This document shows, piece by piece, positions 9,168-18,400 of a DNA stretch of 33,968 nucleotides. Within the stretch, counting starts at the first letter, position 1. Every line of letters begins with the position of its first letter. The position numbers and the translations under genes are program-made. This DNA is from Betaproteobacteria bacterium TMED41 (GTDB lineage: Bacteria; Pseudomonadota; Gammaproteobacteria; Burkholderiales; Burkholderiaceae_A): assembly GCA_002167365.1 (NCBI GenBank), contig NHCU01000045.1:32054-66021 (forward strand). The letters run 5' to 3'. A model generated the notes under the pieces. That model worked only from the letters and a program-made list of their open reading frames with translations, searched no databases and had not been told where the DNA came from.

Positions 9168-10280
9168 TTACGTTATTCTTATTTTTTTAAATAGCATTTT
9201 CATAAGGTTACCTTGTAAATACATCTTCACATAAAAGAGACATAGAGTTATTATGAGGATTGAAAGTGGTAAGCAGAACAGTCCAAAGTATAGATTCATT
9301 TGTTGTCTAGCTATCAAAGCTTGAATTATTCCTAGAAGATTATTGAAGGCAATAAACATGAGGATTGCTCCGAAGATATGCAAGAGCCTACCTTGGTTTG
9401 TGTTCAGATTAGCCAGGGGAATTGAGAGAAATGGCAAAAAAAGACACAATAATACTGTTCCAATTCTAAAGGATAGTTCGCCAAGGTCTGAAGAGGATTG
9501 TCTTTTGAATAAATTCCAAGTTGACGTGCTTCTGACTCTCTCTTTATAGGTCGTTGATTTTGGAGTGGTATCAATTTTCATTTTGTAGTTTTCAAACTTT
9601 GTACTTCTAATTTTAGAGGTTGAATTTGAGAATGATTTAATGTCAGTTCTTGAGCCAAACTCTAAATGAATCCAAGGCAACTGATTAGAGTCGAAAACCA
9701 ACTTTCCTCTTGATCCCATTACTATTGTCTCATCCTCATCCTCATTGACTGAAATAAATACCAGTCCTAAATCTGACGACTCCTTATCAGTTTGTTCTAT
9801 GAAGATTATTTTTTTTCCACCAGAAAACTCGCTAAATGTACCGGGGGCAATTTCTGTTAAATTCCTTTCTGATAATGACTGCTGTCTGAGTTCATCAGCT
9901 TGATTCCTTGCCCATGGGGTTGCAATTAGAGACGTTATCATCGTTGCAATTATCAAAGGCCAAGAAAACTTCCAAATTACGGGGATGAAAGACGTTAATT
10001 TTTTTCCTGAGCTAAGCCATATAACCATTTCATTATCCCGGCATTGTCTCGATAAAACCATGAAAACTGATAGAAATGCAGTTAGAGTTACAATAGTGGA
10101 GATTGAACTTATTGTAGAAAAACCAATTAGAGGAACAACCAGTTGAGCTTCTAATTGACCAGAGGCAGCGTTACCGAGAGTTCTAACTAAGGCCATTGTG
10201 ATCACTATTGTCAAAAGACATGCAAATGTCATTCCGGCTACAGACCGCAATTCGCTTAGAATAGATTTTTCGAATATCAC
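9168..10280 (-). CDS. lptF: LPS export ABC transporter permease LptF
   Basis: The 370-residue partner permease of LptG. It starts at GTG (MIFEKSILSELRSVAGMTF), has a hydrophobic N-terminal helix set, the coupling segment RQCRDNEMVIWLSSGKKLTSF typical of LptF, a periplasmic domain (about 130-270) with EIAPGTFSEFSGGKKIIF, and C-terminal membrane helices including LANLNTNQGRLLHIFGAILMFI. It is divergent from pepA across 45 bases, the standard lptFG/pepA arrangement of beta- and gammaproteobacteria. It is one base from lptG. Confidence 0.92.
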   Translation of the reverse strand: MIFEKSILSELRSVAGMTFACLLTIVITMALVRTLGNAASGQLEAQLVVPLIGFSTISSISTIVTLTAFLSVFMVLSRQCRDNEMVIWLSSGKKLTSFIPVIWKFSWPLIIATMITSLIATPWARNQADELRQQSLSERNLTEIAPGTFSEFSGGKKIIFIEQTDKESSDLGLVFISVNEDEDETIVMGSRGKLVFDSNQLPWIHLEFGSRTDIKSFSNSTSKIRSTKFENYKMKIDTTPKSTTYKERVRSTSTWNLFKRQSSSDLGELSFRIGTVLLCLFLPFLSIPLANLNTNQGRLLHIFGAILMFIAFNNLLGIIQALIARQQMNLYFGLFCLPLSILIITLCLFYVKMYLQGNLMKMLFKKIRIT

Positions 10281-10286
10281 TGGCTT

Positions 10287-10292
10287 TATAAT
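10287..10292 (+). promoter_or_regulatory. candidate -10 box for pepA-holC-valS
   Basis: A perfect TATAAT lies 33 bases before the pepA ATG in the 45-base lptF/pepA gap. No good -35 is visible 16-18 bases upstream (only T-rich sequence at the lptF start), so this is a weak call. AAAGGG at about 10311-10316 is the likely pepA ribosome-binding site. Confidence 0.35.
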
Positions 10293-10325
10293 ATAAATTT
10301 TTAGTTATTTAAAGGGTATTTTGTC

Positions 10326-11954
10326 ATGACCGTAACCAGTGCAACAAATAATTCCTCAAAAGATTTCAAAGATACTAAAGACCCCGGAGAATTACGGGAA
10401 GAAATTAATTTTTTGGCCAGTAATAAACCAGTAGACCGAGCTTCGTCCGATTGTGTCTGGGTTGGTCTTTTTTCTACTAATAATGGAGTTGAGCTCACTG
10501 GGCCGGCAAGAATACTGGACAAAGCTTCAAAAGGAGTCATTACCAAAATTATTAAATCGGGTGATTTTAGCGCTAAAAAAGGGACTTCCTATCTGATTCG
10601 TGATTTGACTGGTATACCCTCCTTAAGGGCTCTACTTGTTGGTTGTGGGAATAAAGATTCTTTCAATGCAAGAGTTTTTAATGACGTAGTAAAAAATGCA
10701 ACAAGAGCAATGATACCTTTGAAAGGTGTAAAAAAAGTTGCATCTTTTTTAACTGAAATTAATGTCAAAGACAAAACAGGAGTTTGGAGACTTCAGTCTC
10801 ATTTGACGGCTGTACGTGAAGCTCTTTACCGTTTTGATAGATTTAAATCCTCAAAAGAAACTTCCGGGGAGGCAAAACCAAACAAATCTCCAGCTAAATC
10901 CTTCAAAGCAAAAAAACCAGAAAATTTTTGTTCGCTTAAATCAGTTGAGATGTTGTTACCTGGAGATATGAGGCCTTCAGATTCAGCGTCTTCGATTGGA
11001 GAAGCATCTGCGCTATCTGATGGTGTTGAATTATGTAAAGACTTAGGAAATTTGCCTGCAAATGTCTGTACGCCATCTTATTTGGTCAATGTAGCCAAAT
11101 CGATCTCTAAACAATATAGATTAAAGTGCGAAGTCATAGATAAGGTTGGTTTGGAGAAATTAGGTATGGGCTCTTTTCTTGCTGTTGCTCAAGGTTCAAT
11201 TCAACCTCCATACTTGATTACACTTCAGCATAATGGAGGCAAATCTAAAGAGCCACCAGTAGTAATTGTTGGAAAAGGGATAACTTTTGACTCAGGAGGA
11301 ATTTCAATTAAGCCATCTGCTGCCATGGATGAAATGAAATATGACATGTGTGGAGCCGCAACTGTTTTAGGTCTAATGAAAGCTGTTGCAATGGCTGGCA
11401 TGAAAAAGAATGTTATTGGAGTTGTTGCAACCTGTGAAAATATGCCAAGTTCAACGGCTACTCGACCCGGAGATATTGTTAAGTCTATGTCTGGACAAAC
11501 CATTGAAATTCTCAATACTGATGCGGAGGGCAGATTAATTTTGTGCGATGCTCTTACATATGTTGAGAAATTTAACCCGTCGTGCGTTATTGATGTCGCT
11601 ACTTTAACTGGTGCTTGTGTAGTGGCTTTGGGGAATATTAATACTGGTTTATATTCTTCCGACGAAGACTTGGCCAAAAAACTTTTGGATTCTGGATGTA
11701 ATTCATTAGACCCTGCCTGGCGCCTACCTTTAGAAGATGATTATCAAGATTTATTAAAATCTCCTTTTGCTGATGTTGCAAATATTGGGGGAAGGTCAGC
11801 TGGCAGTGTAACTGCTGCGTGTTTTTTATGGCGCTTTGCAAAAGCTTACAAGTGGGCACATCTTGATATTGCTGGGACAGCTTGGGAAAGCGGATCCTCT
11901 AAATCAGCCACTGGCCGACCAGTCCCTTTACTATTTAACTTTTTAAGTAACTAG
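10326..11954 (+). CDS. pepA: leucyl aminopeptidase (cytosol aminopeptidase, M17)
   Basis: A 542-residue M17 di-zinc aminopeptidase that removes N-terminal residues from peptides; in E. coli the hexamer also acts as a DNA-binding protein. The catalytic C-terminal domain shows the metal and active-site segments VGKGITFDSGGISIKP and MDEMKYDMCGAA, and the family signature NTDAEGRLILCDALTY. The N-terminal macro-like domain (about 1-165) is normal, but a Lys/Ser/Pro-rich linker (about 175-201, with SGEAKPNKSPAKSFKAKKPE) lengthens the protein beyond the usual 500 residues. It is the first gene of pepA-holC-valS and is followed after five bases by holC. Confidence 0.95.
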   Translation: MTVTSATNNSSKDFKDTKDPGELREEINFLASNKPVDRASSDCVWVGLFSTNNGVELTGPARILDKASKGVITKIIKSGDFSAKKGTSYLIRDLTGIPSLRALLVGCGNKDSFNARVFNDVVKNATRAMIPLKGVKKVASFLTEINVKDKTGVWRLQSHLTAVREALYRFDRFKSSKETSGEAKPNKSPAKSFKAKKPENFCSLKSVEMLLPGDMRPSDSASSIGEASALSDGVELCKDLGNLPANVCTPSYLVNVAKSISKQYRLKCEVIDKVGLEKLGMGSFLAVAQGSIQPPYLITLQHNGGKSKEPPVVIVGKGITFDSGGISIKPSAAMDEMKYDMCGAATVLGLMKAVAMAGMKKNVIGVVATCENMPSSTATRPGDIVKSMSGQTIEILNTDAEGRLILCDALTYVEKFNPSCVIDVATLTGACVVALGNINTGLYSSDEDLAKKLLDSGCNSLDPAWRLPLEDDYQDLLKSPFADVANIGGRSAGSVTAACFLWRFAKAYKWAHLDIAGTAWESGSSKSATGRPVPLLFNFLSN

Positions 11955-11959
11955 TCATA

Positions 11960-12409
11960 TTGACGAGAATAGATTTTTATTTCAATGTAACTAATCAGCT
12001 TAATTTTTCTTGTAGGCTCATTAGAAAGGTGATGCGTGACTTTAAAGCCAATGAAGAGGAACCTATAGTGGTTTATTGCCCAGAAAAATCAAAGCTTTGT
12101 TTTTTTGATGAACTGTTATATTCATTCTCTAGCGTAGATTTTTTGCCACATGTTTTTGTTGGAGACTCGTTGGAATCTAAAACTCCTATAATTTTGTCGG
12201 CTAATCCATGGTTACCTGATATGCCCAGAAGACCAAATGTATTACTTAATTTGGATAATGAAATTTGTGAAGTATTCGGTTCTTTTGATAGGGTGATTGA
12301 AGTTGTTAGTACTGCCGAGACTGACAAATCACCTGCAAGAAAAAAATTTATTTTTTACAAAAATCGTGGATATCAAATTCACAATCATGATGTCTGTGAA
12401 AAACAGTGA
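11960..12409 (+). CDS. holC: DNA polymerase III subunit chi
   Basis: A 149-residue protein matching HolC, the clamp-loader accessory subunit that links the replisome to SSB. It begins MTRIDFYFNVTNQLNFSCRLIRKVM, followed by EEPIVVYCPEKSKLCFFDELLYSF and the hallmark FLPH (here DFLPHVFVGDS), then PIILSANPWLP. The start is TTG, five bases after the pepA stop; no ATG or GTG gives the conserved N-terminus. Its stop overlaps the GTG of valS (GTGA). The position between pepA and valS is the conserved proteobacterial order, which makes the assignment firm despite low sequence conservation of the family. Confidence 0.9.
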   Translation: MTRIDFYFNVTNQLNFSCRLIRKVMRDFKANEEEPIVVYCPEKSKLCFFDELLYSFSSVDFLPHVFVGDSLESKTPIILSANPWLPDMPRRPNVLLNLDNEICEVFGSFDRVIEVVSTAETDKSPARKKFIFYKNRGYQIHNHDVCEKQ

Positions 12410-15405
12410 GTTCAAAAAAACAACTAGAAATTAAAGATTTTGAATTATCTTGGGCTACAAAATGGGAGTCTAAAGGACTATACATAACTCCCGCACTGAA
12501 TAATAATTCTTCGCCTGCTAAATTGGGTTCTTTTTGTATACAGTTACCTCCTCCAAATGTTACTGGAACCTTACATATGGGGCACGCCTTCAATCAAACT
12601 TTGATGGATATTTTGACCCGTTGGCAAAGGATGAGAAAAAAAAGAACACTATGGTTGCCTGGGACAGATCATGCTGGAATAGCAACTCAAATGATAGTTG
12701 AAAGACAATTATTGAACGATGGAAAATCTAGACAAGATATGGGAAGGGCAGCATTTTTGAATCATGTTTGGAAGTGGAAAAAGAAATCCGGAACAACAAT
12801 AACAAAGCAGATGAGACGACTCGGTTCAAGTTGTGATTGGTCCAAAGAATACTTTACGATGGATTCAACCAGATCTAAAGTTGTTGAAAGAGTTTTTGTA
12901 GAACTTTTTAATCAAGGTTTGATATACAAAGGGAAAAGACTTGTCAACTGGGATCCTGTTTTGATGACCGCTGTATCTGACTTGGAGGTTGTTAGTGAGG
13001 AGGAAAGTGGACATATGTGGGAAATTCGTTACCCAGTTGTTCAAAATGAAAATAATGAGAAGGTTAAAAGTTTTTCTGATGATAACCAAGTCAAGTATTT
13101 AGTAGTTGCTACCACGCGTCCGGAAACGCTCATTGGTGATGTTGCTGTTGCTGTCCATCCTAAAGATAAGCGATATTCAAAATTTATTGGACAGACTCTA
13201 AAAGTTCCAATCATTGATCGCACTATACCTATTATTGCAGATGAAAACGTGGATATGGATTTTGGAACTGGTTGTGTAAAAATAACCCCAGCTCACGATT
13301 TTAATGACTATGAGATGGGTAAAAGACACAACCTACCAACAATCAATATCTTTTCTTTGAATGCAAAAATTAATGAAAATGGCCCCGAAAAGTATTTGGG
13401 TTTAGATCGGTTTGAAGCTAGAAGAAAAATATTAGAGGAATTAAAAAAAATTAATTTATTACAAGCTGAAAAAACTCATTCTCTTGTTATAAAAAGAGGT
13501 GATAGAAGTGGAAGCATAATTGAACCCATGCTTACTGATCAATGGTTTGTTGCTATGAATAAAGCACCCATACATGAAGCAAAAGGAGTAGCTAAAAGTC
13601 TTCGCCAACAGGGATTAGAAGCGATAACTTCAGGTAACTTAAAACTGTTTCCTGAAAACTGGAATTCTACTTATATAAATTGGCTTGAAAACTTACAGGA
13701 TTGGTGTATTTCCAGACAATTATGGTGGGGACATCAAATTCCAGCTTGGTATAAGGCGGACAAAAACGGAAAAGCAATTTTTGACGGACTGATATTTGTA
13801 GCAATAAATTATGACGATGCCAAAGAGCAAGCTGTAAATCAAGGTTGGAATGGCCCCATTATTAGAGATCCTGATGTTTTAGATACATGGTTTTCGTCTG
13901 CTTTGATTCCTTTTTCAAGTCTTGTAGAAGAGGAAAGCGTTTGGAATGAAAACTCTAATAGCCCACGCATAAACTCTGAATTAGATTCTTTCATACCATC
14001 CGAAGTGTTAGTGACAGGTTTTGATATTATATTTTTTTGGGTTGCTCGTATGGTCATGATGACTAGTCATTTCTGCAATAAAATTCCTTTTAAAAATGTT
14101 TACATACATGCTCTAGTCAGAGATGCAGATGGAAATAAAATGAGCAAGAGTCGAGGGAATACTCTAGATCCCATTGATCTAATTGATGGCATAAGCCTGG
14201 AGGATCTAATAAAAAAACGTTGCTCAGGATTAATGAATCCAAAACAAGCGAAAGAAATTGAGAAAAAAACCATTTTAGAATTTCCAAACGGTATTCGATC
14301 TTTTGGAACTGACGCACTCCGTTTCACATTTGCCAATTTAGCCAGCCCAGGCAGGGATATAAGCTTTGATCTATCAAGGTGTGAGGGGTATGGGAATTTT
14401 TGTAATAAATTAAGAAATGCCAGTCGCTTCGTTTTGATGAATTGCGAAAATATGGATAATGGATTGGATAAATGTGGTGGCGAGTGCGGGCCAGATGGAT
14501 ATTTGTTTTTTGGCCTTGCCGACAAATGGATAGTTACTAGACTTCATGAATCAATAAAAATAATTAACGATTTTTTATCCAAATATAGGTTTGATTTGGC
14601 TGCAAAAGAATTGTATGAATTTGTTTGGAATGAGTTCTGTGATTGGTATTTGGAATTCGCTAAAACACAATTAAATTCAGTGTTGGACAATAAAAAAAGA
14701 GCAACCAGACGAACAATGTTGAGAACTTTAGAAACAATATTGCGTTTATCCCACCCCTTTATACCTTTTATTACCGAGGAGTTATGGCAGTTAATAGCAC
14801 CCTTGGCCAAAAAATCCAAAAAGCTTCAAAACAATGAATTTGATTCAATAATGTTATCTTCTTTTCCTAAATACGAAGCTACAAAGTTGGATTTCCAAGC
14901 TCAAATAAAAATTAATCAAATTAAAGATTTGATTTCCTCAATTAGAACATTACGTTCAGAAATGAAATTATCGCCAGGAGATAAAATACCTTTAATTATT
15001 TTAGACCACTCTAAATCCAATGACAGACAAAGCAAAGATTTAAACTTAACAACAGATAGTCCGGAAAGACATGAGTTTATTTTAGCCATCAAGTCATTGG
15101 CAAAAATTAGTGAAATCCAGGTTGTGAATTTTTTACCTGAGAAATTTGTCAATTCGCCTTCTAAGTTAGTGGGAAATCTTAAATTAGTTCTCGAGGTTAA
15201 TGTTGACCCAGAATCTGAAAAGCAAAGAATTAAAAAAGAAATTGAGAAATATGAGTTTGAAGTTAATAAGGCTAAAAATAAATTAGCCAACAAGAACTTT
15301 GTTGAAAAAGCTCCTCAAAAAATCGTTATCCAAGAAAAGAAAAGGATGGCGGTTTTTTCAGAGAAAGTTCAAAAATTAAAACATCAAATTACTTTTTTTG
15401 ATTAG
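12406..15405 (+). CDS. valS: valyl-tRNA synthetase
   Basis: A 999-residue class I synthetase that charges tRNA-Val and edits threonine. The HIGH-type motif HMGH is at 57-60 within PPNVTGTLHMGHAFNQ. The CP1 editing domain (about 210-350) contains TTRPETLIGD and the CVKITPAHDFNDYE segment. KMSKS is at 578-582 in GNKMSKSRGNTLDP. An anticodon-binding domain (SHPFIPFITEELWQ) and a C-terminal valine-specific coiled coil complete the protein. It starts at GTG, overlapping the holC stop by four bases. Its 3' end overlaps the 3' end of the convergent UvrA gene by 17 bases, so no dedicated terminator separates them. Confidence 0.98.
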   Translation: MSSKKQLEIKDFELSWATKWESKGLYITPALNNNSSPAKLGSFCIQLPPPNVTGTLHMGHAFNQTLMDILTRWQRMRKKRTLWLPGTDHAGIATQMIVERQLLNDGKSRQDMGRAAFLNHVWKWKKKSGTTITKQMRRLGSSCDWSKEYFTMDSTRSKVVERVFVELFNQGLIYKGKRLVNWDPVLMTAVSDLEVVSEEESGHMWEIRYPVVQNENNEKVKSFSDDNQVKYLVVATTRPETLIGDVAVAVHPKDKRYSKFIGQTLKVPIIDRTIPIIADENVDMDFGTGCVKITPAHDFNDYEMGKRHNLPTINIFSLNAKINENGPEKYLGLDRFEARRKILEELKKINLLQAEKTHSLVIKRGDRSGSIIEPMLTDQWFVAMNKAPIHEAKGVAKSLRQQGLEAITSGNLKLFPENWNSTYINWLENLQDWCISRQLWWGHQIPAWYKADKNGKAIFDGLIFVAINYDDAKEQAVNQGWNGPIIRDPDVLDTWFSSALIPFSSLVEEESVWNENSNSPRINSELDSFIPSEVLVTGFDIIFFWVARMVMMTSHFCNKIPFKNVYIHALVRDADGNKMSKSRGNTLDPIDLIDGISLEDLIKKRCSGLMNPKQAKEIEKKTILEFPNGIRSFGTDALRFTFANLASPGRDISFDLSRCEGYGNFCNKLRNASRFVLMNCENMDNGLDKCGGECGPDGYLFFGLADKWIVTRLHESIKIINDFLSKYRFDLAAKELYEFVWNEFCDWYLEFAKTQLNSVLDNKKRATRRTMLRTLETILRLSHPFIPFITEELWQLIAPLAKKSKKLQNNEFDSIMLSSFPKYEATKLDFQAQIKINQIKDLISSIRTLRSEMKLSPGDKIPLIILDHSKSNDRQSKDLNLTTDSPERHEFILAIKSLAKISEIQVVNFLPEKFVNSPSKLVGNLKLVLEVNVDPESEKQRIKKEIEKYEFEVNKAKNKLANKNFVEKAPQKIVIQEKKRMAVFSEKVQKLKHQITFFD

Positions 15406-18400
15406 CTTTTAAAAAATTATTTAACTCAATGCCAGTTGACGTTTTTGTTTTTCTAATAACATCTGGATGAGCTTGATTCATAAGTTTGCCACCTGATTTA
15501 CCTCCTGAAGGACCTAGGTCAACAATCCAATCCGAGGCAGCCCATATATCAAGTTGATGTTCCACTACAACTACTGTATTACCAAAAGCTACAAGTTTGT
15601 TAAGTGCTTCAATTAACTTTTCTATATCAGCCATATGAAGCCCGACAGTAGGCTCGTCTAAAACATAAAGTGTATGAGTATAGTCGTTAGACTTAGCGAG
15701 CTCAGATGCTAATTTTATTCTTTGTGCTTCTCCTCCTGAGAGAGTTGAACTGGGTTGTCCTAATGTCAAGTAACCCAGACCCAACTCTTTGAGTAGGGTC
15801 AAGGATTTTGAAATGGAATGATGAGATGCAAAAAATTCTAAGGCATTTTCAATATTCATTTCAAGAATATCTGAAATAGATTTATTCCTCCAAAGTATTT
15901 TGGTAGTTTCAGAGGTAAATCTTTTTCCAGAACACTCTTCACATTTTATTAATACATTAGGCAGAAAATTCATTTCTACTTTTTGAATTCCATTACCTTT
16001 ACATACAGGACATCTACCTTCTCCAGAATTAAATGAGAAATGAGAATTTGACCATCCTCTCATTTTTGCTTCACTACTTTGGGAAAACACATTCCTTATT
16101 TTGTCCCACAGTCCAATATAAGTAGCTGGTGTGGATCTGGATGTTTTTCCAATAGGAGATTGATCTACTTCAAGTACTCGTGAAATAGTGTTCCAATTTT
16201 CAATTTTATTACAACCTGTACAATCAGTTAAAACAAATTGTCCGGATTTTTTTTTCTGTTTACTGAGACATAATTTTTTTATATTTTTTATTAAAATATT
16301 TCTTGCTAACGTTGATTTCCCACTTCCGGACACTCCGGTAATGACTGTTAACCTGTTGAGTGGTATGTTGATATCTAAGTTTTTCAGATTATTAGAATTT
16401 GCACCAAAAATTTTAATAAATGATTCCGATATATTTTTCGGTTTTCTTATTTTGAGTGTGATTGGATTTTTGAGATACTTTCCAGTCACGGAGTTCGAAG
16501 TTGATACAATGTCGGCAAGTTTACCTTGTGCTATTACATTTCCTCCTTCCAAACCAGCATTTGGCCCAATGTCAATTATATTATCAGCCATGTTTATAGT
16601 ATCTTCATCATGCTCAACAACAACAACAGTATTGCCTTTTTTTTGTAATGACCGCAGTATCACAAGAAGAGACTTGTTGTCTTTTGGGTGAAGCCCTATT
16701 GTTGGTTCGTCAAGTATGTAACAGACTCCTTTCAAGTTCGATCCAAGTTGTGAAGCAAGTCTAATTCTTTGTGCTTCTCCTCCCGATAAAGTTGGAGCTG
16801 ATCTATTAAGAGAAAGATAACCAAGTCCAACTTGTTCAAGAAAATTTAACCGGCTGAGAATTTCAGAAATTAAATCTTTTGCTACTAAACTCTCTCGTTT
16901 GGAAAGTGATTTGAAATATGTTGCAAGCCAGAGCTTCAAATCAACAATCGAGTAGTTTGAAAGATCTACGATAGATTTTTGATTAACAAAAACAGACTGT
17001 GCAATTTGATTTAACCTACCACCATCACATGTTTCACAAGTCCCGAGAGTATCGTTGGTATCAAAAATGCTGTACTCAGATGCCTCGGCGCGACTTGTGT
17101 TTTCAATGTCATTAATTACATTCAACCCAGAGCCAATACATACTGCACACCATCCCTTTTTGGAGTTATATGAAAATAATCTTGGATCAAGCTCAGAAAA
17201 ACCTGAACCACACTTTGAACATGCATTTATTGTAGAAAAAAAAGACAAATCTAAGTTAAAGTTCTGTTTGCTTTTTTTTGAGGTATATTTTTTTATTTTG
17301 TTGACCAATATGCCCATTGACCCTTTACCTAAAATCAAAGCACCCTCGATAATTTTAAAGAGCTCCAACTCCTTTTTTTTCTCAATAATTAATTCTTCAA
17401 ATACAAGTTCAATGCTGTGTTCTTTATATCTATCTAATTTAGGAAAGCTATTTGTAAGTACAATTTTTCCGTCAACTCTGAGTTTTTGATAGTTTCTCTT
17501 TGCAGCCCATAAGGCTAATTCCTTGTAACTTCCTTTTCTATCGATAACTAGTGGAGAGAGAATAAAAACCTTTAAACCTTCAAAGTTAGAAATAATTTTG
17601 GATAGGATGGATTCTTTACTTAATGGAGAAATTAGAACATTACATTTAGGACAAAACTGTTTACCATTTTTAACATACAATAATCTTAGGTAATGATGAA
17701 TTTCTGTTAAAGTTCCAACTGTACTTTTATTTCCTCCCCTGCTGGATCTTTGTTCTATAGCAACTGTTGGAGAAATACCTGTAATTAAATCAACATCTGG
17801 CCTAGATCCGGGTTGAACAAATTGACGAGCATAGGCATTCAGAGATTCCAAGTATCTTCTCTGGCCTTCTGAAAATAAAATGTCAAAGGCAATACTTGAT
17901 TTTCCACTACCGGATACCCCTGTAATTACTGTGAGTTGATTGTGAGGGATTTTTACGGAGATATTTTTTAAATTATGTTCGCGTGCATTGATAATTTCTA
18001 TGAATTCATTCTTTTTGTTTACATTCTCACTCAAGTTTTTAATAATATTCTTTCTTTTATTTTGTTTCCTAGGAAAGTATTTCGCTAATGCTTTTCCAGT
18101 ATGTGAAAAAATATTTTTTTTTACTTCATCTGGTGTGCCTTGTGCAATTATTTTTCCTCCTTCTGGTCCTGCCTCAGGACCCAGATCGATAATCCAATCC
18201 GAATAATTTATAAATTCTAAACTGTGTTCAATAACAATTATTGAATGCCCATCAGTAATGAGTGTTTTCATCGCCTTAAGCAAAGTTTTAATATCATCTA
18301 AATGAAGGCCTGTAGTTGGTTCGTCAAATAAAAATAAATTACTATTTTTTTTCTTATCATTGACGACTATTTTTTTGGGAGATGATTGTGCTCTATTTAA

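Noticed and set aside
11225-11677. 150-residue leftward frame inside pepA
   Set aside because: It is antisense to the most conserved part of PepA, has no ribosome-binding site or recognisable protein, and is a codon-structure shadow.
16188-16691. 167-residue rightward frame inside uvrA (also 17055-17489 and 14100-14525 in valS)
   Set aside because: Each is antisense to a strongly conserved gene and is hydrophobic only because of the reverse reading of AT-rich codons; shadows.
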